Under the pieces are notes generated by a model. That model was not told where the DNA came from. It searched no databases and worked only from the letters and a program-made list of their open reading frames with translations. From Chamaecrista fasciculata (taxonomy: Eukaryota > Streptophyta > Magnoliopsida > Fabales > Fabaceae): a stretch of DNA of 64,000 nucleotides. The stretch spans positions 160,150 through 224,149 of the forward strand of contig QANZ01002004.1 in the NCBI GenBank assembly GCA_003254925.1, written 5' to 3'. Shown here one piece after another: positions 23,392-35,400 of the stretch (position 1 is the first letter of the stretch; every line of letters begins with the position of its first letter). Made by a program: the position numbers and the translations under genes.

Positions 23392-25181
23392 TTAAGTTGC
23401 AGGAGGAGGAGGAGGAGAAGGCGTTTGAGGTGAAGTACTAGTATTGCCACCACCATTATTTTGCCATGGTTTCACAGTGAAAAGCACCACAATCAATATG
23501 ATGAGAAGCAAAATGGTAATGGCATAACAAGTCCATTTCCTTGTGTTTTTCTGGTGTTTCCTTGCAGTTTGCAACTGCTGGGCTCCACTCCTTACGAACG
23601 AATTGGCTCTCGCCACGTGGCTCTCTATGTCATCCAATTGTTCACCTTGGGATTGTACCAGCACTGCCATGTCTAGGAACACTTGATGAAGCTCATGTAG
23701 ATTCTTCTCCAAATCTTTCACTGCATCGTGCCTCTCTTGAATTTCATTGATGGTGTCCAAAATTCTACCTCTGCCTTGCTCTTGGATGGCTTTCTCAAGG
23801 AAACTCTCACTCTCACCTGCACATATTACAAGTATTATAAGTTATAACTCTCTGATTATAATAGAACCTGAGTCAATTTAGATTTGGATAATTGGATCTG
23901 AACATGAACAATCTTTCAAGCTAGTGTCCACCTAATCAACTACTATTGAAAAAAAGTTTCATAGTTTATAATTCCCCTCCAAAAAAATGCCAAAGTGTAA
24001 ATTTGGTCTCATATTTTTTGCTCAGTTCCCAATTTGGTCCTATATCTTTTTTTGTTGCATTTTTTGTCCTATATCTTTAGGTGAGGTCCCATATATTTTT
24101 TTGTTGCAAATTTGTTCCTATATCTTTGGGTAATTGCAGAATTAGTCTTATATCATAGGGTTAGGTGCAGTTTTGTAAAATGATCAATTAACGATTGATC
24201 TTTTTGTAAAGATATGGGACAAAAAATGATATGAGACTAAATTGGGACCTTTTGCAAAGATATGGGACCAAAAGTGAAACAAAAAAAAAATACAGGACCA
24301 AATTGGGAACTTAACAAAAGATATGAGACCAAATTTACACTTTGACCCAAAAAAAATATTAACTACTCAATTTCCCTACCACAACTTTAGCTTTCTTGAT
24401 TACTGTTGAATATGAATGACAATAGACAGCAATTGATACCCATCTAATTCTTCAAGGAAGCTCAACTAGGTCTTAAGTTTATGAGGGAATCAAAATGTCC
24501 CCATTTTGATGCTTGAAATTTCTTCTAAAAAACAAAATGCAAATGATACTCTGTTTGGCGGCAGAGCATTCTGAATCAAAATAAGAAATAGAAGATACTA
24601 AAAGTGATGTTACCTGTAGAGATCAATAGGTCGATTGTCTTGTCGTCGGGATTCTCTCCGGTGACCGTGAAATATCTACGCTGTACGGTATCCCGGTACT
24701 CTGAGGAGATCCGTTGCCTGAGATCATTAAAACTGTCCATGGAGTCCTTCAACTTCTTCTTCAACCCACTCACCACGGAGCTCCGAGTCCGATCCGACGA
24801 CGACCCGGGTCCATAACCCGGAAGGCTCCGATTGGCGGCATTGGATCGCTCCAGTGCCTCCAATTTGACCTTAATGAGCTTCGCCTTCTTCAGAGCAAGA
24901 GCCACGTCGGCGTCCATGCGAGATCGGAGGTCTTTGATGGCTTTGGCATTATGAAGCGTCTTGCTCTGCTCGTTACAGCTTTGGAGATTCTGGTTTAGCC
25001 TTTCGAGCTCTTTTAGCTCGTCCTTGATGGACTCTACGCCCTCGAAGAATTTGTCGAGATTGACGCCGCCGCCGCCGCCGGTGGACGCCGTGGCGGAGCC
25101 CATCTCGATGACATGGTGGTCCGGCGAGGATTGATCGCTACTACGGAAGCGGGAGAAAGAGGAAGAGAACAAGTCGTTCAT
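23392..25181 (-). CDS. SYP121: Plasma-membrane Qa-SNARE syntaxin SYP121 (PEN1/SYR1 type)
   Basis: Two exons (25181-24614 and 23816-23392) give 330 aa. The start MNDLF at 25181 fits the family; the frame is open a few codons further upstream but without an earlier ATG. The N terminus contains F9-S-R11-F12, the FxRF motif by which Arabidopsis SYP121 binds K+ channel subunits. Habc helices follow with NLDKFF and [10 protein letters not shown]. The SNARE helix starts at IQERHDAV and has its zero-layer Gln in QSQG. The protein ends in a membrane anchor and a KPW plus Gly/Pro-rich tail, as in SYP121/SYP122. It acts in exocytosis at the plasma membrane, with roles in penetration resistance to fungi and in channel traffic. 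The single intron splits the codon before ESES and carries a 359-bp foldback element. Confidence 0.95.
23989..24347. mobile_element. Foldback MITE inside the SYP121 intron
   Basis: The left end GCCAAAGTGTAAATTTGGTC is mirrored by the right end GACCAAATTTACACTTTGACC, and inverted similarity continues inward through repeated 'ttggtcctatatcttt' words. The flanks are CCAAAAAAAT (23979-23988) and CAAAAAAAAT (24348-24357), a near-perfect duplication that differs by one A in the run. It has no coding capacity. It makes up almost half of the 797-nt intron. Confidence 0.75.
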
Positions 25182-26557
25182 CGTCAAAGAATCAACTAAT
25201 TAAGGATTAGGAGTAAGATAGAATGAATTTGAAAATAGTATTTATGATTCTCAAGAAAACTCAATGATTAATGAAAGAAGAAGGAGAAGAGTGGGAGGTG
25301 TGTGGTTTATTCATTCAAGTTTCGACCATTAGGATTTTAAAAAGGAAGAGAAAATGGTGTGAGTCAATAGGGGTAGGGGACGACGTGGACGATGACATGG
25401 CAGATGGAAATGTCTTCTCTTTCTCGGAAACAGAACGCGTCCATTGAAGACTCATTCATGATTGGTTGCCCCAATGGCTTAATACGCCAGATTTTGCTTT
25501 AACGGGGAAAATGGATTATATAAAGTTGAACCTCTAACTGTGACAGGTACATGAATGAATCACATTCCCCATCTTATTCTTTCCCACTTTATTTAAAACT
25601 TCATTATGAAAAGAGAAATCAAGGCTTAAACAGGGCGAAAAAAGTGAGATCACATCTACTCTAAGACATCCTCTAATTGGTTGTTTTAATTCTGAAAAGT
25701 CGATGCTTCTAGCAAGTTTTTTTAATGGAATTCTAACAAGTTGGTTTAGTACTCAGAGTACGGCCTTTGAAAATTGAATATAGTAATTTAATTTTAAGAA
25801 AAAGAAAAAAGAAGATACTGGAAGGCGATATTGCATAGATAATTAGATATCCGCCACCTCTAATAATATTGACTAATGAAACAGAGATAGACCCTTTGCA
25901 TCAATAACTGATCATATGGGTGACAAACATAATTTAGAAAAAATATAATTTTTATGAAAAAGAATATTATAAATTTGTGAATAATAAAAAAAAACTTACA
26001 CATGAAAAAAATTTAAAAATAAAGATTAAACTTATTAATATTATATATATAAATTCAAATTAACTAAAATACTAAAAAATATTTATAAATATAATATATA
26101 CATATATATTTGTAATATATGGTTGTTAACCCAACCCGCTAGATTAAATTTATTACAAATATATATATATAAAGATTAAATTTATTAATATTACATGGTT
26201 GTTATACTCTTAGATTTTATACCTTACCTAGATTATATTTTATTTTTTACTTTTTATATACCTTTTAGTATATACACATGTGTGTTTTTGGATCATGAAA
26301 CTGTAATGTGTAAACCCGCAATCCAACACAGGTTTGCAGAGGGTTTTGCAGGTTAGTTTGGATCATGAAACTGTAAACCTGCAATTCGACACAGTTTTGC
26401 AGGTTGACTATTTCAAATCGAATTCAACCAATAAATTCAAACCAACTCAAGTAGCACTTGTGAGTTGAGTTGAATTTTGCAGATTCGGGTTAACCCACTA
26501 CTCACCCCTATCCGCTTCCATGCCATCATGGCAACAAGTTTATTACTTTTTGCTAAA
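25182..26557. other. SYP121 promoter region and AT-rich spacer
   Basis: The SYP121 promoter should lie in the first few hundred bases. From about 25900 the sequence is AT-rich repeat debris. At 26287-26345 and 26357-26406 a unit beginning TTTGGATCATGAAACTGTAA is tandemly repeated with changes, and it contains the same CAACCC/GCAGGTT words as 22137-22260. Confidence 0.5.
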
Positions 26558-28586
26558 GGCAAAATAGCCTTTCGTGCCTCTAATGTTTGTAGTGATTTTC
26601 AGTTATGTCCTTAACATTTTATTTTGTTCAGGCGTGCCCTCAATTTGAAACTAACGTTAATTATGCCCTCAATTTTGACTCAATGGCCATGTGGCAATTT
26701 CTTTTACTTATGTGTCATTTTTTTGGTCTGACTTGAATACGTGGCATGATGACTGGACATTCCTATTTTTTATTCCATCGTGGCATGATGACTGGATTTA
26801 TATTTTTGAACATAAAAATTGAGTAAACCAGCAAATCAGTCCCTGGATTTCTATTTTTCATCATCTTCATTCATTTTAGTCCCAAATCCTCAAAATAAAA
26901 TTGTAAAGTGTCTCAAAACTCTTCCAAACAATTTAATTTAGTCCTTAAAAATATTAAAAATCCTAAACCCCTAAAACTTTTTTTTTTAATCTTCATCTCC
27001 CTAATTTAACATAAATCTCTAATTTTTTTAATCCCTAAACCTCCTAATTTTTTTTTTTTATCTTTATCTTCATCTTCATCTTCTTCTTTTTCCAAAACCA
27101 CCATTTCATTCTTATTCACTTTTTAGAAATCCCAATTGAAGAAACTTTTACTAATTCCATCATCAGAATGCGGATGAGCTGTAATGCGAAAATTGCAGTA
27201 TAAGACCTTGTTTGCAATGGATCAAATCTCCTGAATCTCAAGCTAACGCCATTGTGATCCTCGCTAAGTTCTATGGTCATCGGTGACTAAATTATTAAAG
27301 TACAAAAAAACCTATCATCAGAAAACGCCATGCTAATGCAATTTTGGAATGGAAAACGAACAACCAGATCTGGATTTACAGAAATCTGGATTTGTGAGGC
27401 ATTTGTCTTCGAAATTGCAATTTACAGAAATCTTTAGTAAAACAAAATAAAATCCCAAACCCATCATTAGAAAACACAATCGCTAATGCAATTTCGGAAT
27501 AGAAAACGAACGACCAGATCTGGATTTACAAAAATATGGATTTATACACCTTAACTGCCTCACATTACACATCATCAGATCTGGATTTTAACGGCGACAA
27601 GAAGAAGGCGGCTCGGACATTGATGGTTGGTCGGCGGTGGAGGATGAAGATGATAAATGGATGAAGTTGAGGGTTGGAGATGAAGAAGAGGAGGAGGAAT
27701 CGATTTAGTCCATGAATCTTTCTTGGGGTTTAGGGTGAAGATGAAATGAATTGATGAAGATGATGATTATGAAGATGAAGAAGATGATTAAAAAAAATTT
27801 TAGGGGATTTAGGAATTAAAAAAAATTAGAGATTTATATTAAATTGAGAATATGAAGATGAAGTTTAAAAAAATTTAATTCTTTTTTGGTTACCAAAAAA
27901 AATTTAATTTTTAGGGGTTTATGGTTTAAAGGTTTAGGGTTTTGGGGTTTGAAATATTTATAAGGACTAAATTGGAATATTTGGAAGAATTTGGGGACAC
28001 TTTGCAATTTTATTTTGAGGACTTGGGACTAAAAAGAATGAAGATGATGAAAATGAGGGGGAATAGAGAATAATGGGATAAGAATGGGTGAGGGACCTAA
28101 TTGCTCAAATTAGATTTTTTAGGGTTTAGGATTTTAGGGTTTAGGGTTTATAGTTTGGGTTTTGGGGTTTAGGTTTTAGTGTTTTTAATACTTTTAAGGA
28201 CTAAATTGGAATGTTTGGAAGAGTTCCGGGACACTTTACAATTTTATTTTGAGGATTTGGGACTAAAATGAATGAAGATGATGAAAAATGTAAATGCAGG
28301 GACTGATTTGCTAGTTTACTCAATTTTTATGTTCAAAAATGTAAATCCAGTCATTATGCCACGGTGGAAAAAAAAAAATAAGAATGTTCAGTCATCATGC
28401 CACATATTCAAGTCAGACAAAAAAATGACACATAAGTAAAAAAAATTGTCACATGGGCATTGAGTCAAAATTGGGGCATAATGGAAACGTTAGTTTCACA
28501 TTGAGGGCACACCTAAACAAAATGAAACGTTAGAGGCATAATTGAAAATCCCTGCAAACGTTAGGGGCACGAAAAGATGTTTTGCC
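26558..28586. mobile_element. Pack-MULE: non-autonomous Mutator-like element with long inverted repeats
   Basis: The element is 2029 bp. Its ends are GGCAAAATAGCC at the left and TTTTGCC at the right. It is flanked by a perfect 10-bp direct repeat TTTTGCTAAA (26548-26557 and 28587-28596), the duplication length of Mutator-like elements. The inverted repeats extend about 430 bp each way. An inner partial copy of the repeat (27958-28060) duplicates part of 28195-28290. A further direct repeat lies at about 27316-27400 and 27455-27545. There is no transposase. The interior carries a fragment of an LBD gene (27168-27284). Confidence 0.9.
27168..27284 (+). pseudogene. Captured fragment of a class II LOB-domain (LBD40/41/42-like) gene
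   Basis: Reading from ATG 27168 gives MRMSCN, the recalled start of LBD40-42 proteins. From 27088+100 (27188) in another frame it gives [18 protein letters not shown], followed by [14 protein letters not shown] and a stop. This matches the class II LOB domain, except that the segment GCRVLRKGCS between the two parts is missing. That loss of about 28 nt causes the frameshift. AILAKFYG-type residues show two or three substitutions from the usual TVFLAKFYGRAGL. It lies inside the Pack-MULE, so it is a transduplicated gene piece, not a working gene. Confidence 0.85.
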
Positions 28587-28680
28587 TTTTGCTAAATTAA
28601 TGAAGTCAAGAACCTATATGTCTCAAGCCATTAGCAATATAATCAACAGTCATAGACATTAATGTAGCCCAACTCTCCCA

Positions 28681-28750
28681 TCTTAACTAAATTATTTAAA
28701 ATTTAATCCTCTGTTGGGCAACTCTCCCATTTTAAATAATTTAGTTAAGA
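28681..28750. repeat. Perfect 22-bp inverted repeat (hairpin)
   Basis: TCTTAACTAAATTATTTAAA (28681 onward, 22 bp arm to 28702) is mirrored exactly at 28729-28750 across a 26-nt loop. The words CAACTCTCCCAT occur on the left of each arm as a direct repeat, so the second arm looks like an inverted local copy. Confidence 0.75.
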
Positions 28751-29421
28751 ATATATCACAATAATATCAATGGATCAACCTATATAAATACATATAAAAT
28801 TGTTCAATGATTTTTTTTTAAAAAAAAGAATAAAAAATATAAAATAAAATCATAAAATTTAAATTTTAAATTAGAAATTCATTTTTTTTTTGTAATGAAC
28901 ATGTATGAATGTAATATCATGGGGATGAATTTTTTTTTGTAATATTTGATGTGGGGGTGAACGTGGGTATGAAAATGGAGGTGGGAGATGATTTATTTTT
29001 TGGATTCAACATGAACGTGGGGTATATTTTTATTTTTGTTTATATATATTTTTATGTATTATTTTTAAAATAATTTATTTTAGACTATAATTTTATATGA
29101 CCGGCTACGCCTCAAACATATAATATAGTATAGATATAATACAACAGAAGTAAAGATCCTCTGTACAAGAATATACTCGTTCGTTCAAAACTTCCCTTAT
29201 CAAACTGGGTCATTTGCCAGCTCAATGAAATGTGTATTTCCACCATTATTCTTTCAACAAAGAATTTATATTTTATCCCTTACCTCTCCCTACTTAATTC
29301 CACGTTCCTATTAATATTTTAATGATACAAAGAAACATATACTATACAACCCACAGTTACAAATGAGATACATAATTCTAGCAACTGAGTGGTAAAGGAC
29401 AGTAAAACATTTACCAACTTC
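28751..29421. other. AT-rich spacer and TRS85 3' UTR
   Basis: No gene was seen. The right part (about 29150-29421) is probably the TRS85 3' UTR; the rest is AT-rich with short poly-T runs. Confidence 0.45.
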
Positions 29422-32400
29422 TCAAGTGGATTGGAGCACAGTAAGATAGTATGTGTACCCAAGGCACTTTCCTGAAGGCTGCCTCGTTTCATCGTGGTCT
29501 CCCTGACTTTCAGGTAGAAGATTCCAATGCAAAACATAATTTGACAGATCATATATCCCAGGAGAAAATACACAGATTTGAAGAGGAATTTCGGCAGAGG
29601 ACATAGGCTTAAGGTGGACATTGGTAGAGCTTGATCCAGACCAAATGTGTGGGGAGACGCTTCCTAATGATGGAGACTTTCCCGATTGAGAGCCAGTAAC
29701 ATTTGACGTGACTTTAACTTCATTCACTAGTGTGACATCATGCCACCCGGTTTGACTATCTGGAATTACTGATTGACCCACGTTTAAAGGACTTGGATGT
29801 CCAGCAATACCAGCAGAATCTAAGGTGTTAATGCGCACAAAAGCAGTGGCACCAGAAGAATTGTAAAGACGCATCTTCATATTTATTTCACAGAAGGATG
29901 CAGAGAAATTATGGTGTAAGGTTCGAGGGCCATCCACTAACCATGAAATAGGGCCTGTGCTTGCAGTACTATCAAGAGAAAGAGCAAGAGATTACCATAG
30001 ATTCCAGAAAAACAAGTAAACAAAGATTACATGAATAGCTAAAATCTATCAGAAAGTCAATCACATGCATTATGTTTGAAATAGGACTTGCCTGCAGTGG
30101 CATGCATGATGAGACATAACATGACGAGGGTCAGAAAAGTCAGCATTATTGTTACTCTGCAGAGGCCGAGAGATCAATACAAAATCAACAGTGTTCAGGT
30201 CTCCCTGAGCCTACAAAAAGATGAAGCTCATATTAATGACAGGTGTACGAAAATCATCAAATGATAAAGTGTAATGACTAGGAATTAATCAGTCCTACAT
30301 GATTCACACTGATCCTAAAACTTTGACATTAGCCGGTTTCAATCCTAAAAATTTCATTTTTATCCACTTTGACCTTAAACTTGTTGCTGTTGGGTCAATA
30401 TATATATATATATATATATACACGTGCACTAGTAGTTTTAGCATGCACAGTCTTAATTTTTTTTTTTTTAATATTCTTTATTACCAATTTATAAAAATAT
30501 GGTTTGGAATTAAAGACATTCATTCATCAATGACCAAAACACATTGATTTATTATCATCAAGTAATTAGTTACTGGGTAAAGAATGACAATCTGCTATGA
30601 AGTTTAAAAGATCAGTATAAAAAAATATTACCAATTTATTATACCATGTTTGTGTGAAATTTATTATAATTAGAAACTTCTATTTTGGATAAAGATTTTG
30701 GGTAAATGGGCATGGGAATAAGGGAAAAGGGACTCATTTCAAAATTTCTCAAGGTAAATGGGTATAAGCCTCGGGATTTGAGGACTAAACAAGGATGAGG
30801 CTGAGGCTAGCTAGCTCTTCAGTTTGTCAAATGTCTAGTTCGGCCCATGGGTCTCATATGTTTGTATTGATCCAGGCTTGGGTTGTATTGTGCCATATCC
30901 ACGCCCATCCCTAATTGCAGATCAAATTTTCTACTGCTTTCTTACTCATCAAGTATAAAATTATGACATGGTTGTTAATAAAAGAGTAATAGTAAAGGCA
31001 ATGAAGATATTAAAATTAGGCAACATTACAAAATTCTATTACTGAGAAAATATATCAGAGTTAGACATAATACAAAAGATGAAAGTCTACCTCATGTGAT
31101 AGTTCCTGCTGCTGTCTTTCATAATGGTGGAAATTGACCAGAGGCTCACTACTCGTACTATAAACTAAATCTTCACTACCTTGAGAAACCAATTTTATGT
31201 CACTTCTAACAGGCATGGACAAGGAAGATTCAGTGTCTTCAGAAGTCAATTGCCTCCTGCAATTCTGATGGAAAACACTAATCTAATTCAACTAATTGAA
31301 AGAATCACTCATAAAGACACACATATGATCATAATATGTTTAAAGGGTTTACTTTTGTCTAATATATAAAAAGATAACACTAGTTTTTGAAAATGCTGAA
31401 AATGTCTTTTTTTTTTTTGACAAGATGTCTTTTTGACATTTCTTGTTTTTAACATATTTCAGGAAATATTTCCAAAAACATTGTGCCAAACACATTTTCA
31501 ATTATATTTTTTATTTTCAGTAAAATGAAAATAAGAAACAGTAAAACCATGCACCCCCTTATATTGCCAGCTTCCCATGGATTAAAGCATACATACATAG
31601 CCAAAAGACTACACAATGGTTTTCAGACCAAATAAAAAATGAAGACAAGGGAAAGCACACCAGTTCAGATGACCAAGCATTGCAATATCTAAAATATGAA
31701 ATATTAAGATGTACCAGAACTTCACACGTTATAGCTCATTCTTATTTCTTTTATTGTTTACTTTCTCTTACATTTTTCAGATGTCATATTTTCATGTCTT
31801 TCAGGCGGAAAAATAGAAATATTTTAATAAAACAAACCAAAAGAACAAATAGTAATAAGAATAAAAAATTCATAACTAAACATATAACTACAACAAATCA
31901 TATCATCACAAGAAGCTTCCATTTATCTATGTTCATTACAACCCGGCAAGACAGAAAAGCACAAAACTATCTTGTACTTGTATCAACACAAGCAATAAAG
32001 AGATTTTTCATGACATATTGGTCTCCAATAAAACTATGAACAATACAAGTCAAAATTACTTTTTTTTTTTCAAAAAAAAAAATCAATGTCCACATTTTAT
32101 TACAAGTAACCACTTGACTTGATCGCAGAGTCCAGCATTTTGTTTTAAATTGTCAGCCTCAAATTGGAATATCCCAGCAATATATTAGGGGAAAGAGAGA
32201 AAAAAATAATAAAAAAAAAATTACTACTTTCACAATAATATAAATCATTATAATTGAATATCTGATAATCAGACTAGCCAAACAATTGTTTTACAGTTCA
32301 CTTGCGCCCCTTAAACCATGCCCCACTGCATGCCATCACAGATAGCATGTTTCAGAGAGAGATCACAAAATCAAAGACTCAAATAGTAATACAAACCTTT

Positions 32401-35400
32401 AGCGTTAAGAAACATGATATTGCTTGACCAGCCATCAATGACTGTGAAGGAAAAACAGTATCAGGAGGCTGAAGTAATGAAATTTCCCAGTCACTCCCAA
32501 CAGATGACAACTGATTAACTTGGAAATTTTCTGAGGTTGTCCTGTTAACAACATCCATTCGAACGAGGAACTCTTGCAATCTCAATGGAGAAGGACTGAT
32601 TTCAAAAGACACATCCAATGATGGCAATACCTATAGAAACCAAATATCAAAACGAAGATGTAATTGGCTATGGTAAATGGATCTCAGATACAAAAACAGA
32701 CATAGTTTAAAAGAAGAACAGCGCAACTGCGCAAGTCAAGCCAATTTTTTTTCTTCCATATATATATATATATATATATTATATTAACCTGCAGATTGTA
32801 TTGCAAACGAAGAGTCCGGTATCTGATGACACTTGATATATCTCCCATCTCATAATATATGCTGATGTAAAGAGAAATATCACCAGGAACAGCAGCCCTA
32901 AACCAAAGAGGCCATGAGAAGGGTGTTTCACCTTGAATTGAAGTGCCCTGAAACAGAGTGAGCTTCTTGAGACCATGAAGTGAATACAGATCAAAGTGAT
33001 ACTACAACTCAATGGAAATTATTCAATACTGACCTCTGGAAACAGAAAAACTGTATCGGACATGTTAAAGGCATTAGCATTTGCACTAGTCAATATTGAA
33101 TCTGTTTTCTTCATTAAGCAAGCAGGAAAATCAGACTTCATATTTTCCAGACTCCCAATATTCAGAAATCTAGGATGACTTATCTTCATCTTCAGATTCT
33201 GCAAAAGTCCAAAATGAGTAAGCATGGGCACAATATGAGCATGAAAGAGCAGGAGAAAAGCCAATTCAGGCCTGACCCAGGGAAGCTAGGCTACATCAGT
33301 CTTCCAGTTACATCATATGCCTGATAGGTGCCAATATAACTAACAAAACCCCAAAGCTACACCAGGCCAATAAGTAATAATTCCTAACATTCAAAGATTA
33401 AGAACCATATCCACATGGTTTGATTTGAAAAGAAAAGACAGGAAATATAATTATTAAATGAAAAATAATATCTACTTAGGGTAATTAATATCCAAAAACA
33501 GTACCTTGACAGGAAACTCTGATGGGTTCCTAAGCTCCAAAACAAGGTGCCGTAAATCTCCAGCATATGCTTTTTCAGGGAAGGGGTGAATGGAACCTTG
33601 AAGCTTGGGCGTGCTCTATGATTTTAAGAGTACAACAAAGTTGGTTTAATCTAAAGTTTGAGAGTACAGATCCACATAAAACTGAGAGCAAAAGAATGAA
33701 AAAATTCAGTATAGTGACAAACACCTTTATCACTAAAAACTTGAAGTTTTCATTAGGTAATTTCTTCCCCTTCCTTCTTTCTTTTCCAGTATTCTTCTTT
33801 AAATGGCAAAACTCAAAGTTGTGAAAGCCAACTATAGAACCTGAGAATTTCCACTTAACACCTAGAATTTCCAATATGCCTTCTTCTCTTGGAGTAACTG
33901 ATAGTTGCACCTGCAAAACACGGAATTGATAAAGTCAATTTTGCAAGGTTGGCAACATGTACAGAATGGAATGTTTATATACAAAGTAACTCATCAGTTT
34001 TCAGGTAAGAGGATTAATCAAGAACTGATTAGCACAAGTGGGGAGATTAAGACATTGTCTCACTAAATCAAACTAAAAGTTCTCTCCATCTATTTGGTTT
34101 GAATTTCCAACAAAGACATCCCTTCAACAAGAGTATTTCCAAAAACAGGCTTAAAACAGGAAATGTCAAAAAGACATTTCCAGTATTTTCAAAAACACAC
34201 TTGTGATATTTTGCAACTTTACACAAAAGCAAACTATTCAATCATGTTAATATCATCATTTAGTAATAGTCAAACTTAAAAGGGCATAAAAATTATAGTT
34301 ACTCAAGTTAACATAATTTAAATATGAATAAAAACGAATTTTTGACTTTATAAAACAAACTTGTTTCTTAAATATTGAAAATTTAGAAATAAAAATAGAA
34401 TTTTAGAAATAGAAACAGAAAATGAAAACAAACAATTTTCTTAAACCAGATACACCCGAAACTTCCTGGTTTTTCAAAATGGAACTCAGTTCACAGCATT
34501 TTCATCAAAGCATCATCATTTCAGTTAAAATACAGCTGATTTTCCAACCACGATAGATCCAAAGATGTGGAGCTAATGTGAGAATGAAATTCTAGGATGC
34601 TATAAACTCACCATGGTTGTTTCACCACCTCCTAATAAAAAGTCAACCTCAGACACCAAAAATAAATTGTTGTCGGAGCCCATATCCCTGCAGTGACAAA
34701 GAAAACAGATAACTTCATCTTTTACATACAAAACAAAGCCAAGGTGAAACCAAGAGTTTAACATGCATACCTGCAGGCTGTTGACTCTTCACATTTACCA
34801 TCATTATCATTCTTTGTAGTTGAGTTATTTTCAACTGTGTAAACAATGATATAATAATAAAAATCAGAAGAAAAAGGCTACTGATATGAAATCTTGTTGG
34901 AGGAATTTTAAAACGATGGAGAACATTGTAACAATAGATGGTAAATGACAATGTTGATGGAAACTCATAGCTTACCAGATGTAACTTCACTAGTACTAGG
35001 AGAATGCTTGCATATAAGGGTAACCCCAGATACAGGAATTGAGATTTGCAGAGGATTTTTGAATTCAATATTCACCTTCACAGCTTCTGAAAAGGTTTGG
35101 AGAAACAATGCATTAAAATTCATAATAGTCAACAAAGTGAGAAAACAAAATAAGAGACTGAAAATTGCTCAGCTACACTTCCAAGTTTTTTTCTTTTGGA
35201 ATATTAAAAGGTTATCTGAATTCAATATTTTTTACGAAAACATCTAAATATGATTGTCTATAGATTTTCAGACATTACATATTTGTTATTAATGATCAAC
35301 TTCAGCCCCCAAGGTTTGGCTAAATGTCCTTAATACTCTTAATTAATTATCCAATGTAGCAACTTCAAATGAAATTATATCATCTCCATACCTCCTGCAA

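Noticed and set aside
31680..32039. 119-codon frame on the plus strand
   Set aside because: It lies inside TRS85 introns, is rich in Lys/Asn/Ile from AT-rich DNA and lacks homology.
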